Assembly (NCBI RefSeq): GCF_000300235.2
Contig: NZ_CP004389.1
Span: forward strand, 124,001 to 188,000
Direction: 5' to 3'
DNA length: 64,000 bases
From: Thalassospira xiamenensis M-5 = DSM 17429
GTDB lineage: Bacteria; Pseudomonadota; Alphaproteobacteria; Rhodospirillales; Thalassospiraceae
The translations under genes were made by a program, and so were the position numbers. Below, in pieces: positions 43,754-52,718 of this stretch. How positions within the stretch are numbered: the first letter of the stretch is position 1; each line of letters starts with the position of its first letter. Below the pieces are notes generated by a model. The model worked only from the letters and a program-made list of their open reading frames with translations, ran no database searches and was not told the DNA's origin.

Positions 43754-44893
43754 TTGAGTGAACAAAGCGGCCAAACTGGATATCAAGAGGTCATCGTCTT
43801 TGATGGCAGTGACGATAGCGACGATGCGTCGGACGTTATTGATGTCTCTCCACTAGACGCCCTGTTGCCTGAGCGACACCCGCAGTACGATCTTTTCATC
43901 TGTGATGTTGCTGACGCGGTTATCAAGGATCTGATGCCCAATATGGAGCATCCGTTCTATTCGCTGTCTAAAAAGCCCGAGCGAACTGTGCGAACGTATG
44001 AGCACAACGGACAATGGCTTCGCGTCACGCCGAGTGTTCGTGGCTTGGCAACCATCTATGACAAAGACATCCTTATCTACTGCGTCTCTCAGGTTATCGC
44101 AAAGATGAAGAATGGGGAGCGCGCATCCAAGCGCATTCGCCTTAATACCCGTGATCTACTTCAATTCACCAATAGGGGCACAGGTGGTAAGGACTACAAG
44201 GCACTTTCCGACGCCCTGGAGAGAATTCGCGGAACCACAATCACGACCAACATTAAAACTGGCAACAAAGTTCAGACCGACACATTCGGACTGATCGAAT
44301 CTTCCTCCATAAAACGAATAAACGGAAAAGATGGGCGGATGATCAGTTGCGAAGTCACATTGTCAGATTGGGTATTCAACGCAATTCGCGACAGGGAGGT
44401 GCTAACTCTTCATCGCGATTATTTCCGCCTGCGAAAGCCTTTGGAGCGCAGAATTTATGAGGTTGCGCGGAAACATTGCGGCCGCCAGACAACATGGAAA
44501 ATCAAACTTGAAAACCTGCTTAAAAAGTGTGGTTCAGCAAGTCCGATCGTGCAGTTCCGGCAAAAAGTCAAAGAGATCACCAAAACTGATCATTTGCCGG
44601 ACTATCACGTTGAATATGATCGAGACCAAGACTTGGTGATCTTTGTCAACAAAGGCACTATCCCTCCGCTCGATGTAGACGCCGATGGCGATGACAACGC
44701 TCCATGGGGCGGGGCCCTTCCGATCGGAGCAATTGATGACGCAAGGGAGGTCGCACCAGGATGGGACCCGCATTTTCTTGAATCGCAATGGCGGCAGTGG
44801 GTAGGCGATAATGATATCACACCTAACAATCCCGGAAAGCACTTCCGCCGCTTCTGTCAAACATGGTTCGACAAGCGTGGGACACCGTCTTGA
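43754..44893 (+). CDS. Plasmid replication initiator (RPA family)
   Basis: Initiator protein of 379 residues belonging to the alphaproteobacterial RPA-type replication proteins. Family blocks visible: the entry segment HPQYDLFICDVADAVIKDLM, MEHPFYSLSKKPERTVRTYE, IYDKDILIYCVSQVIAKMKN and the winged-helix-like RKPLERRIYEVARKHCG. It would bind the 16 upstream iterons and melt the origin with DnaA. Translation seems to begin at a TTG (43754) after GGCGGA; no ATG fits before the conserved part. A rare start codon would keep initiator levels low. Confidence 0.88.
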   Translation: MSEQSGQTGYQEVIVFDGSDDSDDASDVIDVSPLDALLPERHPQYDLFICDVADAVIKDLMPNMEHPFYSLSKKPERTVRTYEHNGQWLRVTPSVRGLATIYDKDILIYCVSQVIAKMKNGERASKRIRLNTRDLLQFTNRGTGGKDYKALSDALERIRGTTITTNIKTGNKVQTDTFGLIESSSIKRINGKDGRMISCEVTLSDWVFNAIRDREVLTLHRDYFRLRKPLERRIYEVARKHCGRQTTWKIKLENLLKKCGSASPIVQFRQKVKEITKTDHLPDYHVEYDRDQDLVIFVNKGTIPPLDVDADGDDNAPWGGALPIGAIDDAREVAPGWDPHFLESQWRQWVGDNDITPNNPGKHFRRFCQTWFDKRGTPS

Positions 44894-44896
44894 AAT

Positions 44897-44927
44897 AAAA
44901 TCAGGTAACGGCAAGTTCTTTTAATCT
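44897..44927 (+). promoter_or_regulatory. GGTWAC promoter element, copy 5
   Basis: AAAATCAGGTAAC (44897-44909), 12 bases, then TAATCT (44922-44927), 41 bases before the ATG at 44969. It starts just after the initiator stop codon. Confidence 0.55.
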
Positions 44928-44968
44928 GGTTGCAGATCAATTTTCGGAATGAAGAATTGGAGCGACCG

Positions 44969-46636
44969 ATGGCAGTTGGATTTCAGCGGTTCAAGAAAGT
45001 GGCTGATGAAGAGGCTTCTTATCTTCTCGATGGTCCACAAGATGCAACAGCTCGCGATGCAACGGCTGATACGGAAATAAACGAACCATCTCCAACAGAA
45101 CCCTTGAACGGGACTGTATTTTTCGGAGATGCCCCTGATTTCGCGAGCGAATTTGCATTTGCAGCTTCTTCAACTGGAATTTCCGTCCGGCCGCCGTCTT
45201 TTGAGCAGCAAACAAGCAGGACGCGGGAAAAAGCCACTTCGCTTCATCTGGATCCACCCGCGAACCGGTGCGATCATCTTGGTTTCGTGACGACGGAGAT
45301 CGATGGAATCAATCTTCGGACCATCTATCCGGACCAGATTGAATCCTTTACGGCCAAACAGGCAGCACCCATCAATTTTTTCACACTTGAACCTAACGTA
45401 GAAGCCGGGAAGTTGATTTCCATCGAAATTCAAAAGGTGGATCACAACCTAGCGGTCGAAGAATTTCGTCACGAATTGAACGACGCAAGTGCAATCGATC
45501 TCAATGATGCTCCTGAAAGTATTATGTTCGAAGGTTTGCGCGCGACTGCTTCTGACCGTTCACAGTGGGCTGTTCATATTAAGGGCAACGGTGAAGAATC
45601 AACAAACCGCTTTAGTTCATTTTTAGGCGCCAAACTCTTTGCCACCAGGGCGAAGGTTTCTGCACAAAGCGAGGCCGTTAAAAATCTGCCGGAAGTTGAA
45701 GCCAATACTGAAACGGCTCGCATTCAGGAACTGACAACCCAAATCAAGAATCTCGATAAATTTGCATCCGCGATTGAAGATGTACTTTCAGCCCCGTGCT
45801 ATAGCTGCGTTACAAAAGGCGAGGGGTGGGATGCACTAATTGTCGATCGGATGACCGGTCGGGCATTGCTGGCAATTGAAATTCTCAGCCATGAGACCTT
45901 TGTCAGAATAGACGAGGATTTTGCCGCGGCAGCCAACATTGATCTTCCCGACGCCAAGTTAGTGAGAGACCTCACCGACCAAAACGGCTCAGGGTCGGAA
46001 GGGAGTAAAAAAGGCGTACTTCTTTCCCTTGGTTACGGAAGCAGCTCAACAGATCCACTGCAGCAGAAGATCTTGCAGGAACGAGTCCCCAATCTGATCA
46101 TCGATTTGTGCACTTCCAATCGCTTCATCATCGAACACGCGCAATCCGAACAGGTAAGCGCGCGGGCGACAGCGGCCCTGCAATATTCTCTGCAGCACAT
46201 CGAGCGCGAGGTCGCTCTACTTGACGTAGACATGGCCCGCAACGAACTTATGCGCGGATCTGGTCACGACGTTGCGAAAAGAAATGCCAGGGTTTGCGAA
46301 ATGGCCCTCGCGATTAAAGGCCAAATAGACCATAGAGAGGTACGGACTATTGTTGAGGGGATGCCGCACTATACCCAAGCTATGCTCAGCTGGCTGGGAG
46401 AGAAGGATAGCCCGTCCATTAGAGATCGGGTCAATATGGTAATCGGCTCTGCTCGGGATGTGATCTCGGGTAGATTGGACAAGGCAACGACGGTGATTTC
46501 AGAGCAAACAAGACTGCATCGAAACGTTCCAATGCCTACAAGAATGGCTTCGCTTGAAGATTTCAGAAGAAGTCAGGCGCGGGTCAAGCTCGAAAAGGCA
46601 CAAGCAAAGGTCGACGCTGCTTCATTTGAAATGTAG
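44969..46636 (+). CDS. Unknown 555-residue protein
   Basis: Large soluble acidic protein, not recognised. The ATG at 44969 is preferred (TTGGAGCGACC upstream) over a start at 44930. The first 170 residues are polar and low in structure. The central part has a domain with GWDALIVDRMTGRALLAIEI; the last 200 residues are strongly helical (IEREVALLDVDMARNELM.., RRSQARVKLEKAQAKVDAAS). It carries the GGTWAC element. Its place beside the initiator is typical for partition or replication-control genes, but no such motif is present. Confidence 0.6.
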   Translation: MAVGFQRFKKVADEEASYLLDGPQDATARDATADTEINEPSPTEPLNGTVFFGDAPDFASEFAFAASSTGISVRPPSFEQQTSRTREKATSLHLDPPANRCDHLGFVTTEIDGINLRTIYPDQIESFTAKQAAPINFFTLEPNVEAGKLISIEIQKVDHNLAVEEFRHELNDASAIDLNDAPESIMFEGLRATASDRSQWAVHIKGNGEESTNRFSSFLGAKLFATRAKVSAQSEAVKNLPEVEANTETARIQELTTQIKNLDKFASAIEDVLSAPCYSCVTKGEGWDALIVDRMTGRALLAIEILSHETFVRIDEDFAAAANIDLPDAKLVRDLTDQNGSGSEGSKKGVLLSLGYGSSSTDPLQQKILQERVPNLIIDLCTSNRFIIEHAQSEQVSARATAALQYSLQHIEREVALLDVDMARNELMRGSGHDVAKRNARVCEMALAIKGQIDHREVRTIVEGMPHYTQAMLSWLGEKDSPSIRDRVNMVIGSARDVISGRLDKATTVISEQTRLHRNVPMPTRMASLEDFRRSQARVKLEKAQAKVDAASFEM

Positions 46637-46771
46637 TAGCAGAAAGGCCGATTTGACCTGTTTCCTGCAGCAAAACGACAGGATTTTGATGGGAAAACAA
46701 AGTCATGCAATTTTGCATCGGCCGATGGTAAAATGCTGCCGCATCGAAATCGCAGCCATTCGGAGATCGTG

Positions 46772-47059
46772 TTGAGCGGTAAAATTGAATTCAACCTAAC
46801 CAAAAAATTGCTTCAGTCCGAGCTGGCAATTATTTTGGGAGCGACCGGACAGCAGGGCACGATTAGTCGGTCACTGAAGATGGCAAAGGGGCCCATGTTC
46901 CAGTTGGTAACTTTGATCAAGTCTCTGCACGAAACGATGCCGGCTGATGCCTTCCGCAAGGTACTGGAAGACTGGTTGGACACTCTACCTGATGGCGAAG
47001 AAAGAATTGAGACACTGAACTCAGCCCTGCGCGCCCGATATTCCAAAGACAAAAAATAG
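46772..47059 (+). CDS. Small unknown protein
   Basis: About 95 residues. Helical protein (LLQSELAIILGATGQQGTIS.. FQLVTLIKSLHETM) with ERIETLNSALRARYS at the end. A GTG at 46769 or TTG at 46772 follows GGAG; an ATG at 46733 is in frame without a ribosome site. Not recognised. The stop codon lies inside the next promoter element. Confidence 0.5.
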   Translation: MSGKIEFNLTKKLLQSELAIILGATGQQGTISRSLKMAKGPMFQLVTLIKSLHETMPADAFRKVLEDWLDTLPDGEERIETLNSALRARYSKDKK

Positions 47060-47082
47060 GTAACAGAAATAAGCGTTACCTT
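47051..47082 (+). promoter_or_regulatory. GGTWAC promoter element, copy 6
   Basis: AAAAAATAGGTAAC (47051-47064), 12 bases, then TACCTT (47077-47082), 34 bases before the ATG at 47117. It overlaps the stop codon of the previous gene. Confidence 0.45.
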
Positions 47083-47116
47083 TCTTCACAGGAGATTGTG
47101 AGAGAAGGGTGTGCTT

Positions 47117-47512
47117 ATGCGACCTTACAGCCTTTTTGGACCAAACATAGACTTTGCGGGCAGTCTGTTACGCAATGTGATCGATATTAGTGCAAATGCA
47201 CTCTATCGAGGCCAGCAGCGTTCGTCTGAACATGAAGGCAAGCCGCGACAATCAATTAAACATGAAACCGCCCCTTTAAATGACGGCAATCTGCCAGCAT
47301 CAAATGCCGTCCACGATCTCAGCATTGTTGACTTGGGCAACCATATTCCATTCGGTCAAATCCTCCACAAAGACACAGGAAATCCAGTGGCAAGTAGCGC
47401 ATGCCACAATAGTTGGTCGCGTCATCGCGTGATTAAACGGCACATCTGCAAAGCGGTCCCCACGATGTACCCAGAACAACATAATTGTCGAAATCATCAT
47501 TCTGGGGGTTGA
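47117..47512 (+). CDS. Small unknown protein with shared promoter element
   Basis: A 131-residue basic, His-rich protein (NSWSRHRVIKRHICKAVP, HNCRNHHSGG) with no recognised domain. GAAGGG precedes the ATG at 47117. Composition alone would leave it doubtful, but the GGTWAC element at the standard distance supports a real gene. Confidence 0.45.
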   Translation: MRPYSLFGPNIDFAGSLLRNVIDISANALYRGQQRSSEHEGKPRQSIKHETAPLNDGNLPASNAVHDLSIVDLGNHIPFGQILHKDTGNPVASSACHNSWSRHRVIKRHICKAVPTMYPEQHNCRNHHSGG

Positions 47513-47544
47513 CGCTCTCGCCTATAAAATATAACACTATGCCA

Positions 47545-47565
47545 TATATAACACAGTGTTATATA
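47545..47565 (+). promoter_or_regulatory. 21-bp palindrome (operator B)
   Basis: Perfect palindrome TATATAACAC-A-GTGTTATATA, 35 bases before the NYN gene. A half-site ATATAACACTATG lies just upstream, and TTGACG (47509-47514) may be the -35. It matches operator A at 34481-34501. Confidence 0.7.
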
Positions 47566-47599
47566 AATCATTGTAATTCACCTCTCTCAAGGAGCAGGG

Positions 47600-48136
47600 A
47601 TGTCGGTATTTGATGTAAGTAAGAGTGAACGGGTAGCCGTTTTCATTGATGGCACAAACACACACCAAAGCGCTAAAAGCCTTGGATATGACATCGACTT
47701 CGTCAAGTTGCGCAAAGTGCTCAAGGATAGCTGTGACCTGCGTCGCATGTTCTATTACACGGCAATCCAGCCTGAAAATCCCAGATCGGATCAGCCCAAT
47801 AATCCGCTCCGACCGTTGATGGATTTATTGTCTTTCAATGGGTACACGCTGGTTACAAAGCAGCTAAAACCCCAGCAACGGGGAAAACCGAGCATTGAAC
47901 TTGCCCTGGATGCGGTTCTAATCGCGAGCCACATCGATCGGGTAATTCTGTTCAGCGGCGACAGTGATTTCACCCGGCTGGTTCACGATCTGCAAATGAT
48001 CTACGGGCTGCGGGTGTCCATTGTATCGACACAGGCCAAAGATCCGCATGTTTCCGACGAACTTCGGAAGCAGGCCGATGACTTCATCGACATGACCAAT
48101 CTTAAAAATGTTATTGCCCGAAAGGCAGCGCAATAA
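47600..48136 (+). CDS. NYN-domain (LabA/DUF88, PIN-like) nuclease
   Basis: A 178-residue putative RNase of the NYN/PIN fold. The metal-binding acidic residues are visible in VAVFIDGTNTHQ (first Asp), KPSIELALDAVLIA (second acidic cluster) and ILFSGDSDFTRLVHDL (GDSDF, conserved in the family). It follows a perfect AAGGAG. It is the first gene of a row with a VRR-NUC nuclease (start directly after its stop) and a 675-residue protein, under the 21-bp palindrome. Confidence 0.85.
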   Translation: MSVFDVSKSERVAVFIDGTNTHQSAKSLGYDIDFVKLRKVLKDSCDLRRMFYYTAIQPENPRSDQPNNPLRPLMDLLSFNGYTLVTKQLKPQQRGKPSIELALDAVLIASHIDRVILFSGDSDFTRLVHDLQMIYGLRVSIVSTQAKDPHVSDELRKQADDFIDMTNLKNVIARKAAQ

Positions 48137-48586
48137 ATGATTGGTGCGAATAGAACTGGCACACTCATTCGTTTGCTGACCGAGCGGACAGGCACCGGAA
48201 AACTGCGACTGGGACCGGAAGAAAGGGAATGTGTCGCATTTGCCAATAGACTGCGCCAACTAAGCATTACAGGAGAGCTTAGAGCGGTCTGGACACACAT
48301 ACCAAATGAACTGGCAGGCGCAAGCGATAAGAAGCAAAGCAATCTCGCCAAGATCAGATATGCCATTGGCAAGGCGATGGGAATGGTGGCTGGCGCCGCT
48401 GACTATGTATTCCTTGCTGAAAGCGGTTCATTTTGCATTGAAATGAAATCCAGTACAGGCAAGCAGACGGCCAATCAAAGCGACTTTCAAGCATGGTGCG
48501 AAATGATAGGCGTCCCATACGCTGTCGCGCGAAGCGCAGCGGAAGCGGAAGAATGCCTTCAGCGTTGGCAGTTACTCCGCCAGTAG
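48137..48586 (+). CDS. VRR-NUC-like nuclease
   Basis: A 149-residue protein ending in a VRR-NUC (PD-D/ExK superfamily) domain: GMVAGAADYVFL holds the active-site Asp, FCIEMKSSTGKQTANQSDF holds the E.K pair and the following Gln. The N-terminal 60 residues resemble the Holliday-junction-resolvase-like helical start. The ATG immediately follows the NYN stop codon, so the two nucleases are made together. Confidence 0.75.
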   Translation: MIGANRTGTLIRLLTERTGTGKLRLGPEERECVAFANRLRQLSITGELRAVWTHIPNELAGASDKKQSNLAKIRYAIGKAMGMVAGAADYVFLAESGSFCIEMKSSTGKQTANQSDFQAWCEMIGVPYAVARSAAEAEECLQRWQLLRQ

Positions 48587-48637
48587 CCGTAAACCCGCCC
48601 AAAACAAATCGACCACTTCCCGTCAGGAGCGTGCAGA

Positions 48638-50665
48638 ATGTCTCCCAAATCCCCAGCGACGATCGAAAACAGTCCGGGTCTATCGCTTGATGCTTCACCC
48701 AGCCCGCATCAAGAAAGTCTGGAAAGAAATGAAGCTGAGGCACCCATTCATCTAGGCCAATGGGTATTGGTGAACGGTGTCAAACGCAATTGGGTTAAGG
48801 AGACGCAAACCTATGACGAAGAGCCGCATCAGTGGTTCGGGTGCGTCGTGCATATCGGGTCAAATTTTGTAAAAGTGGAAGCCCCGAAATTTGAGTGGGG
48901 TTGGAATTCCACACGAATTCATTTCGATGATGTTTGGTCAAAGCTTGTGCTGATCTCTGACGCGGAAGCCAAGGCATATATCGCTGAGAAAGTTGATCAC
49001 TTCACTCAAAAATCAATGAAATTGATCGAAGAACTGAACAGTCTTTCGAGCAGGCTTGGTCTTAACCCGCGGGGGATGCTGTCAGTCGCCACCAGAGAGG
49101 CGGCAGGAACGGATCTGGCCCTGTCCACTATGTCAGCACAAAGCGACTTGCAGAGCTACAAGAACGCCTTGATTGAGAGCAAAGACACCACCATTCCGAC
49201 TTTGTTCAAAGAGATCAAAAAGGTGAATCTGGAGCTCGCGGGATGGCTTGGTGCCTCATCCCTCTCGATGCAGTCGCAAATCGGCGAAATGAAAAGCTTC
49301 GTCACTCAGATTGAAGACCGCGTCTTTAACATCGGATTGTATGCCGGCTTTGCCGAGGACGCGGTCAAATGCTGTGACGGGGAACCCGCCACGATCAACG
49401 ATAAGCTGCACGTAATGCAAAGACGTTGCTATATGGATGAAGAGTGCCTGGCGAATTATCAGGCTGGCGGAATGACTTTCGAAGAAATCCATGAATTCGA
49501 TGCGTGGATCTCCGAACCGGAAAACCGTGATCGCATCCTCCCGTTCCCGAGAACCGTTGTGGCCATGCGTGTCCGTCGACACGACGCGGAGAGAGAATGG
49601 GATGGCTCAATCGGGGACCTTTTCAATAACCTTTCCCTGAAAATGGCCGATAAATTCACGTATCTCTATATTCGGAATGGTGATCAGGTGTGGCGTGTTT
49701 CGACAGAAATTGATTTCGGGCACATGATTTTTCCAGACCGTGACGCTGTCAACCCTCTGGAACCCATGATGGTTAAGATGTTTGGCGATCGTGTCGACAA
49801 ATTCATGCCGGTTCGAGAATTTGAGCACCGAGTTGAGCAACACGCCATCTACGAGGCTTGGATCAGAGATAATCCATACGATGAATGGAAACTGAGCAAT
49901 CCAGGGGGCACCAAGCATCAATGGAACTTGCAAAATCCCTATCGAGATATGGCCTTTAATGCGAAAGAATGGACGCCGGTTGACCACACCAACATCTATT
50001 ATGATGAAGCCGTTGCGGCAAGAAGCCGGGAGATCACTCACTACAATCGCATTGCGACTGTGATCCAGGGGCTTTTTGATCGATCAGAGGCGCTGCATCC
50101 ACATTTGCCTGTGCACAGCTGGAAGCCGGAGAGTTTCGCGAACGCAATTGAATTGGTCTATGACGCCAACCACGTGCTGACATTTGGTGATGAGCCTGAT
50201 TTCAAAAGCTACATTGCCAAATGTAATGCCGAGATTGGAGTGGGATCGGTTGTTATTGGTCAGGAACAGTTCTGGCTGAAGAAGGAAGCGGAAAAAGAAA
50301 TGAGGCGTCGCAACCTTGATTTCCGACTTTCAGAGGGAGAACGTTATCGCGAGTTCAGGTTCTTCAGACCCTATGACAATCCGGGCCCGGACAAGATTGC
50401 ACGCGTGGAAGAGTGGAAGCCGCGAAGCAAAAAGGCACAGTTCAGCTGGAACCGAAACAGCAGAACAGATTATCGCAAATTGATCCCCTGCAGCATTTCC
50501 GTGCCTGCGACGGAGCTATTCAATATCTCCGCCTATCGGCCGGGCGATTTCAAGCAGTTCTTCCAAGATCCGAGGAGCCGGGAAAAATACATTAAATGGG
50601 CACCTTTCCTTATGGCCGCGGAGGACTGGTGGATGGAAAATGGACCCCATAAAGCCCCGGAATAA
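48638..50665 (+). CDS. Large unknown protein in nuclease row
   Basis: A 675-residue soluble protein, not recognised. AGGAGCGTGC precedes the ATG. Residues 35-110 look like a small beta domain (GQWVLVNGVKRNWVKE, FGCVVHIGSNFVKVE, similar to Tudor/SH3-like strands). Residues 120-250 are helical or coiled coil. The C-terminal 400 residues are rich in Trp, Tyr and Arg with RTVVAMRVRRHDAEREWD and FTYLYIRNGDQVWRVSTEID. The mix of a nucleic-acid-like beta domain and coiled coil suggests a DNA or RNA-handling factor working with the two nucleases. Confidence 0.65.
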   Translation: MSPKSPATIENSPGLSLDASPSPHQESLERNEAEAPIHLGQWVLVNGVKRNWVKETQTYDEEPHQWFGCVVHIGSNFVKVEAPKFEWGWNSTRIHFDDVWSKLVLISDAEAKAYIAEKVDHFTQKSMKLIEELNSLSSRLGLNPRGMLSVATREAAGTDLALSTMSAQSDLQSYKNALIESKDTTIPTLFKEIKKVNLELAGWLGASSLSMQSQIGEMKSFVTQIEDRVFNIGLYAGFAEDAVKCCDGEPATINDKLHVMQRRCYMDEECLANYQAGGMTFEEIHEFDAWISEPENRDRILPFPRTVVAMRVRRHDAEREWDGSIGDLFNNLSLKMADKFTYLYIRNGDQVWRVSTEIDFGHMIFPDRDAVNPLEPMMVKMFGDRVDKFMPVREFEHRVEQHAIYEAWIRDNPYDEWKLSNPGGTKHQWNLQNPYRDMAFNAKEWTPVDHTNIYYDEAVAARSREITHYNRIATVIQGLFDRSEALHPHLPVHSWKPESFANAIELVYDANHVLTFGDEPDFKSYIAKCNAEIGVGSVVIGQEQFWLKKEAEKEMRRRNLDFRLSEGERYREFRFFRPYDNPGPDKIARVEEWKPRSKKAQFSWNRNSRTDYRKLIPCSISVPATELFNISAYRPGDFKQFFQDPRSREKYIKWAPFLMAAEDWWMENGPHKAPE

Positions 50666-50707
50666 GTTGACCAGCGTATCAAAATGCATTCAGAGCCATA
50701 GATCACA

Positions 50708-51133
50708 ATGAAAATCGAGACCGGAAGAAAGAGCTTCATTTTTAAAGGTGAGGATGAAGGCTCAGTGCAAGTGTTGTGTGACTTCTCCGCGCAAAAACCA
50801 ACTAGCGCTTTTCTCGAAGTTCGAGGAGACGGTCAGTCAAGCAAATGGGTATCTTTAAGTCATGATGACATTCACCGGATTCAAAAGTCCTTAAGCCAAA
50901 CTCTTCCTTCAGACAATGAAACTGATGGCCGCTTTGGGGTGACCGTTCCCGGTGATGAAGGAGGGTATTTGCGCATCGCCTTATCTAACCGTGGTGAACC
51001 ATATCGTGAGGGCATCTGCCTTGACTTGATCTTCGGCAATAAAGATGACCCATATGACGGCGTCAATGTCTTCTTGGCCAAACGCGATAGTCTCGATCTT
51101 AGGAATGTGTTCAATCGATTGACTTCCGATTGA
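50708..51133 (+). CDS. Unknown small protein
   Basis: A 141-residue acidic, strand-rich protein, 42 bases after the 675-residue gene and likely last in that row. No domain recognised; repeated beta-like pieces (SVQVLCDFSAQ, FGVTVPGDEGGYLRIALS) suggest a sandwich fold. Confidence 0.55.
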   Translation: MKIETGRKSFIFKGEDEGSVQVLCDFSAQKPTSAFLEVRGDGQSSKWVSLSHDDIHRIQKSLSQTLPSDNETDGRFGVTVPGDEGGYLRIALSNRGEPYREGICLDLIFGNKDDPYDGVNVFLAKRDSLDLRNVFNRLTSD

Positions 51134-51273
51134 GCCCATTTCGCGAGTTCAAATATTGTAGCGGATCGGCCGCGTTCCTTGAAAGATGCAAAATGGTTGA
51201 TTGTGCTCGATCACTTTGGCGCTGAAGTTTCGGTTCCGGATCATCTCATGGAATGATCAAAACCAAACGCCAT

Positions 51274-52614
51274 TCACTCCATTTGCGATCCTGCAACATC
51301 ATCCGGGGAAGCAGCGGCACCTTCGTCAGATTCTGCAGGTTCAAGGGGATGTACAAAGCGATAGCCGTTCAAATAACTTTCGAAGTGACCGCTGTATCCA
51401 ATTTCCTTAAAGGCAATCTGGGTCAAAAATTCTCTAATGAAAATTTCGTTAGGCCATAAATCCCGACCATGAGAACTAATCCCCCTGTGAACGATTTCGT
51501 TACGCGCGGTGATAATTTGGCCAAAACGGGCATCGGTGAATTCACTTGCAGGCAGGGAATATTTATCCCGTAGACTTACGAGTTTTTGCCTCAACGTCCA
51601 TGCATTTATCCCACTGATTTTTCTTTTAAATATTTCGAGCGCTGTTTCATCCACATTGAGATTTGCAAGTGCCTCATCCAGAACTGATCGAACTTTTGCA
51701 AATTCAGTCTTTGGAATAATTGTAGTCTGTTTCTCTGGAGACAGATGCTCAACGACGGTTTCCAATGCTGTCATCGCCATGAGGAAACGGCTTTCATTGA
51801 AGGGATCGTCCTTGTTTAGCCATCCGATTGCAGTCCACAACCTTTCGGGAAATCGTTCGGGCTTGTCGTATCTTGAAACAAGGGCTTCAATAAAGGGACC
51901 AAGATCTAAGTGGGTAACAGGGGGAAGGCTGCTGGCAAAGCCTTGTCCGCTGTAATAGGTAAGTTCCTGTCGATCAGCAAATTGGATGACACTGAGCGGC
52001 ACCTGTAAACGGCCGCCGTTCACAAATCCCAACCCCTCACGCATGTATGTAGAGAAGTCTTCGGCTTGACAGAGCCAATCATCTGGGTGACTGATTTCGG
52101 TTGCTTGAAGGAAAATGAAGCCCGAGACCTTATCTGCGTCCTTTGGACCTCTATGATTACCGACAACCTCAACTTCCCCCAGAGACATCGGCACTCTGGG
52201 ATTAATGTACGATTGAAAACCTCGAAGGTATTGCTTCATCACAATTCCGGGTTCACTTGCGACGGCAGGTTTCGTCAGCTTTGCCACCCGAGCCTTTACC
52301 GAAATGTGAACCCTTTCGTTTTTATGGGTACAGCCACTTATTATCGTAGAGTTTGAATAGAATTGTACCCCATTTGAGCCCGTTCCTTTGAGCTCAAGAT
52401 TCTTGACATATGAACCAGGTTCACCAGAAACATCGTATATCGCGCGCCAGTAGGAAGAGGCAATGGGTAACACATTGATTTCAATGCGGGAATCTTCTCC
52501 GACAGATGCACTAAATGTCACCGGTACGATGGTTTCAGGCAGTCTGAGCTCACCTGTAAAGTTAATTGGCTGATTTGCTGTCACTGCCATCTTTAAACCG
52601 ATCTTATCATTCAT
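51274..52614 (-). CDS. ApeA-like HEPN protein 1
   Basis: A 446-residue protein with the architecture of ApeA-type anti-phage HEPN proteins. An N-terminal beta-rich sensor domain (residues 15-230) precedes a helical HEPN domain with FLMAMTALETVVEHL and LRQKLVSLRDKYSLP. The ribonuclease motif is R371-N-E-I-V-H376, the R-X4-H pair required for RNA cleavage in HEPN toxins. The last 25 residues are acidic and disordered. Abortive infection by RNA cleavage is the expected role by family. It is downstream of the row of 53141 and 53537 genes. Confidence 0.7.
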   Translation of the reverse strand: MNDKIGLKMAVTANQPINFTGELRLPETIVPVTFSASVGEDSRIEINVLPIASSYWRAIYDVSGEPGSYVKNLELKGTGSNGVQFYSNSTIISGCTHKNERVHISVKARVAKLTKPAVASEPGIVMKQYLRGFQSYINPRVPMSLGEVEVVGNHRGPKDADKVSGFIFLQATEISHPDDWLCQAEDFSTYMREGLGFVNGGRLQVPLSVIQFADRQELTYYSGQGFASSLPPVTHLDLGPFIEALVSRYDKPERFPERLWTAIGWLNKDDPFNESRFLMAMTALETVVEHLSPEKQTTIIPKTEFAKVRSVLDEALANLNVDETALEIFKRKISGINAWTLRQKLVSLRDKYSLPASEFTDARFGQIITARNEIVHRGISSHGRDLWPNEIFIREFLTQIAFKEIGYSGHFESYLNGYRFVHPLEPAESDEGAAASPDDVAGSQME

Positions 52615-52718
52615 CCCGTCTCGACAAGGAAGGGGCAGGTGGTCAGCCCCTCACACAACCCTTAGTCATAAAGGCCAAAAAACGCTGAATGTCAAAGGCG
52701 CTCGGTGTCAGTTGGAGC

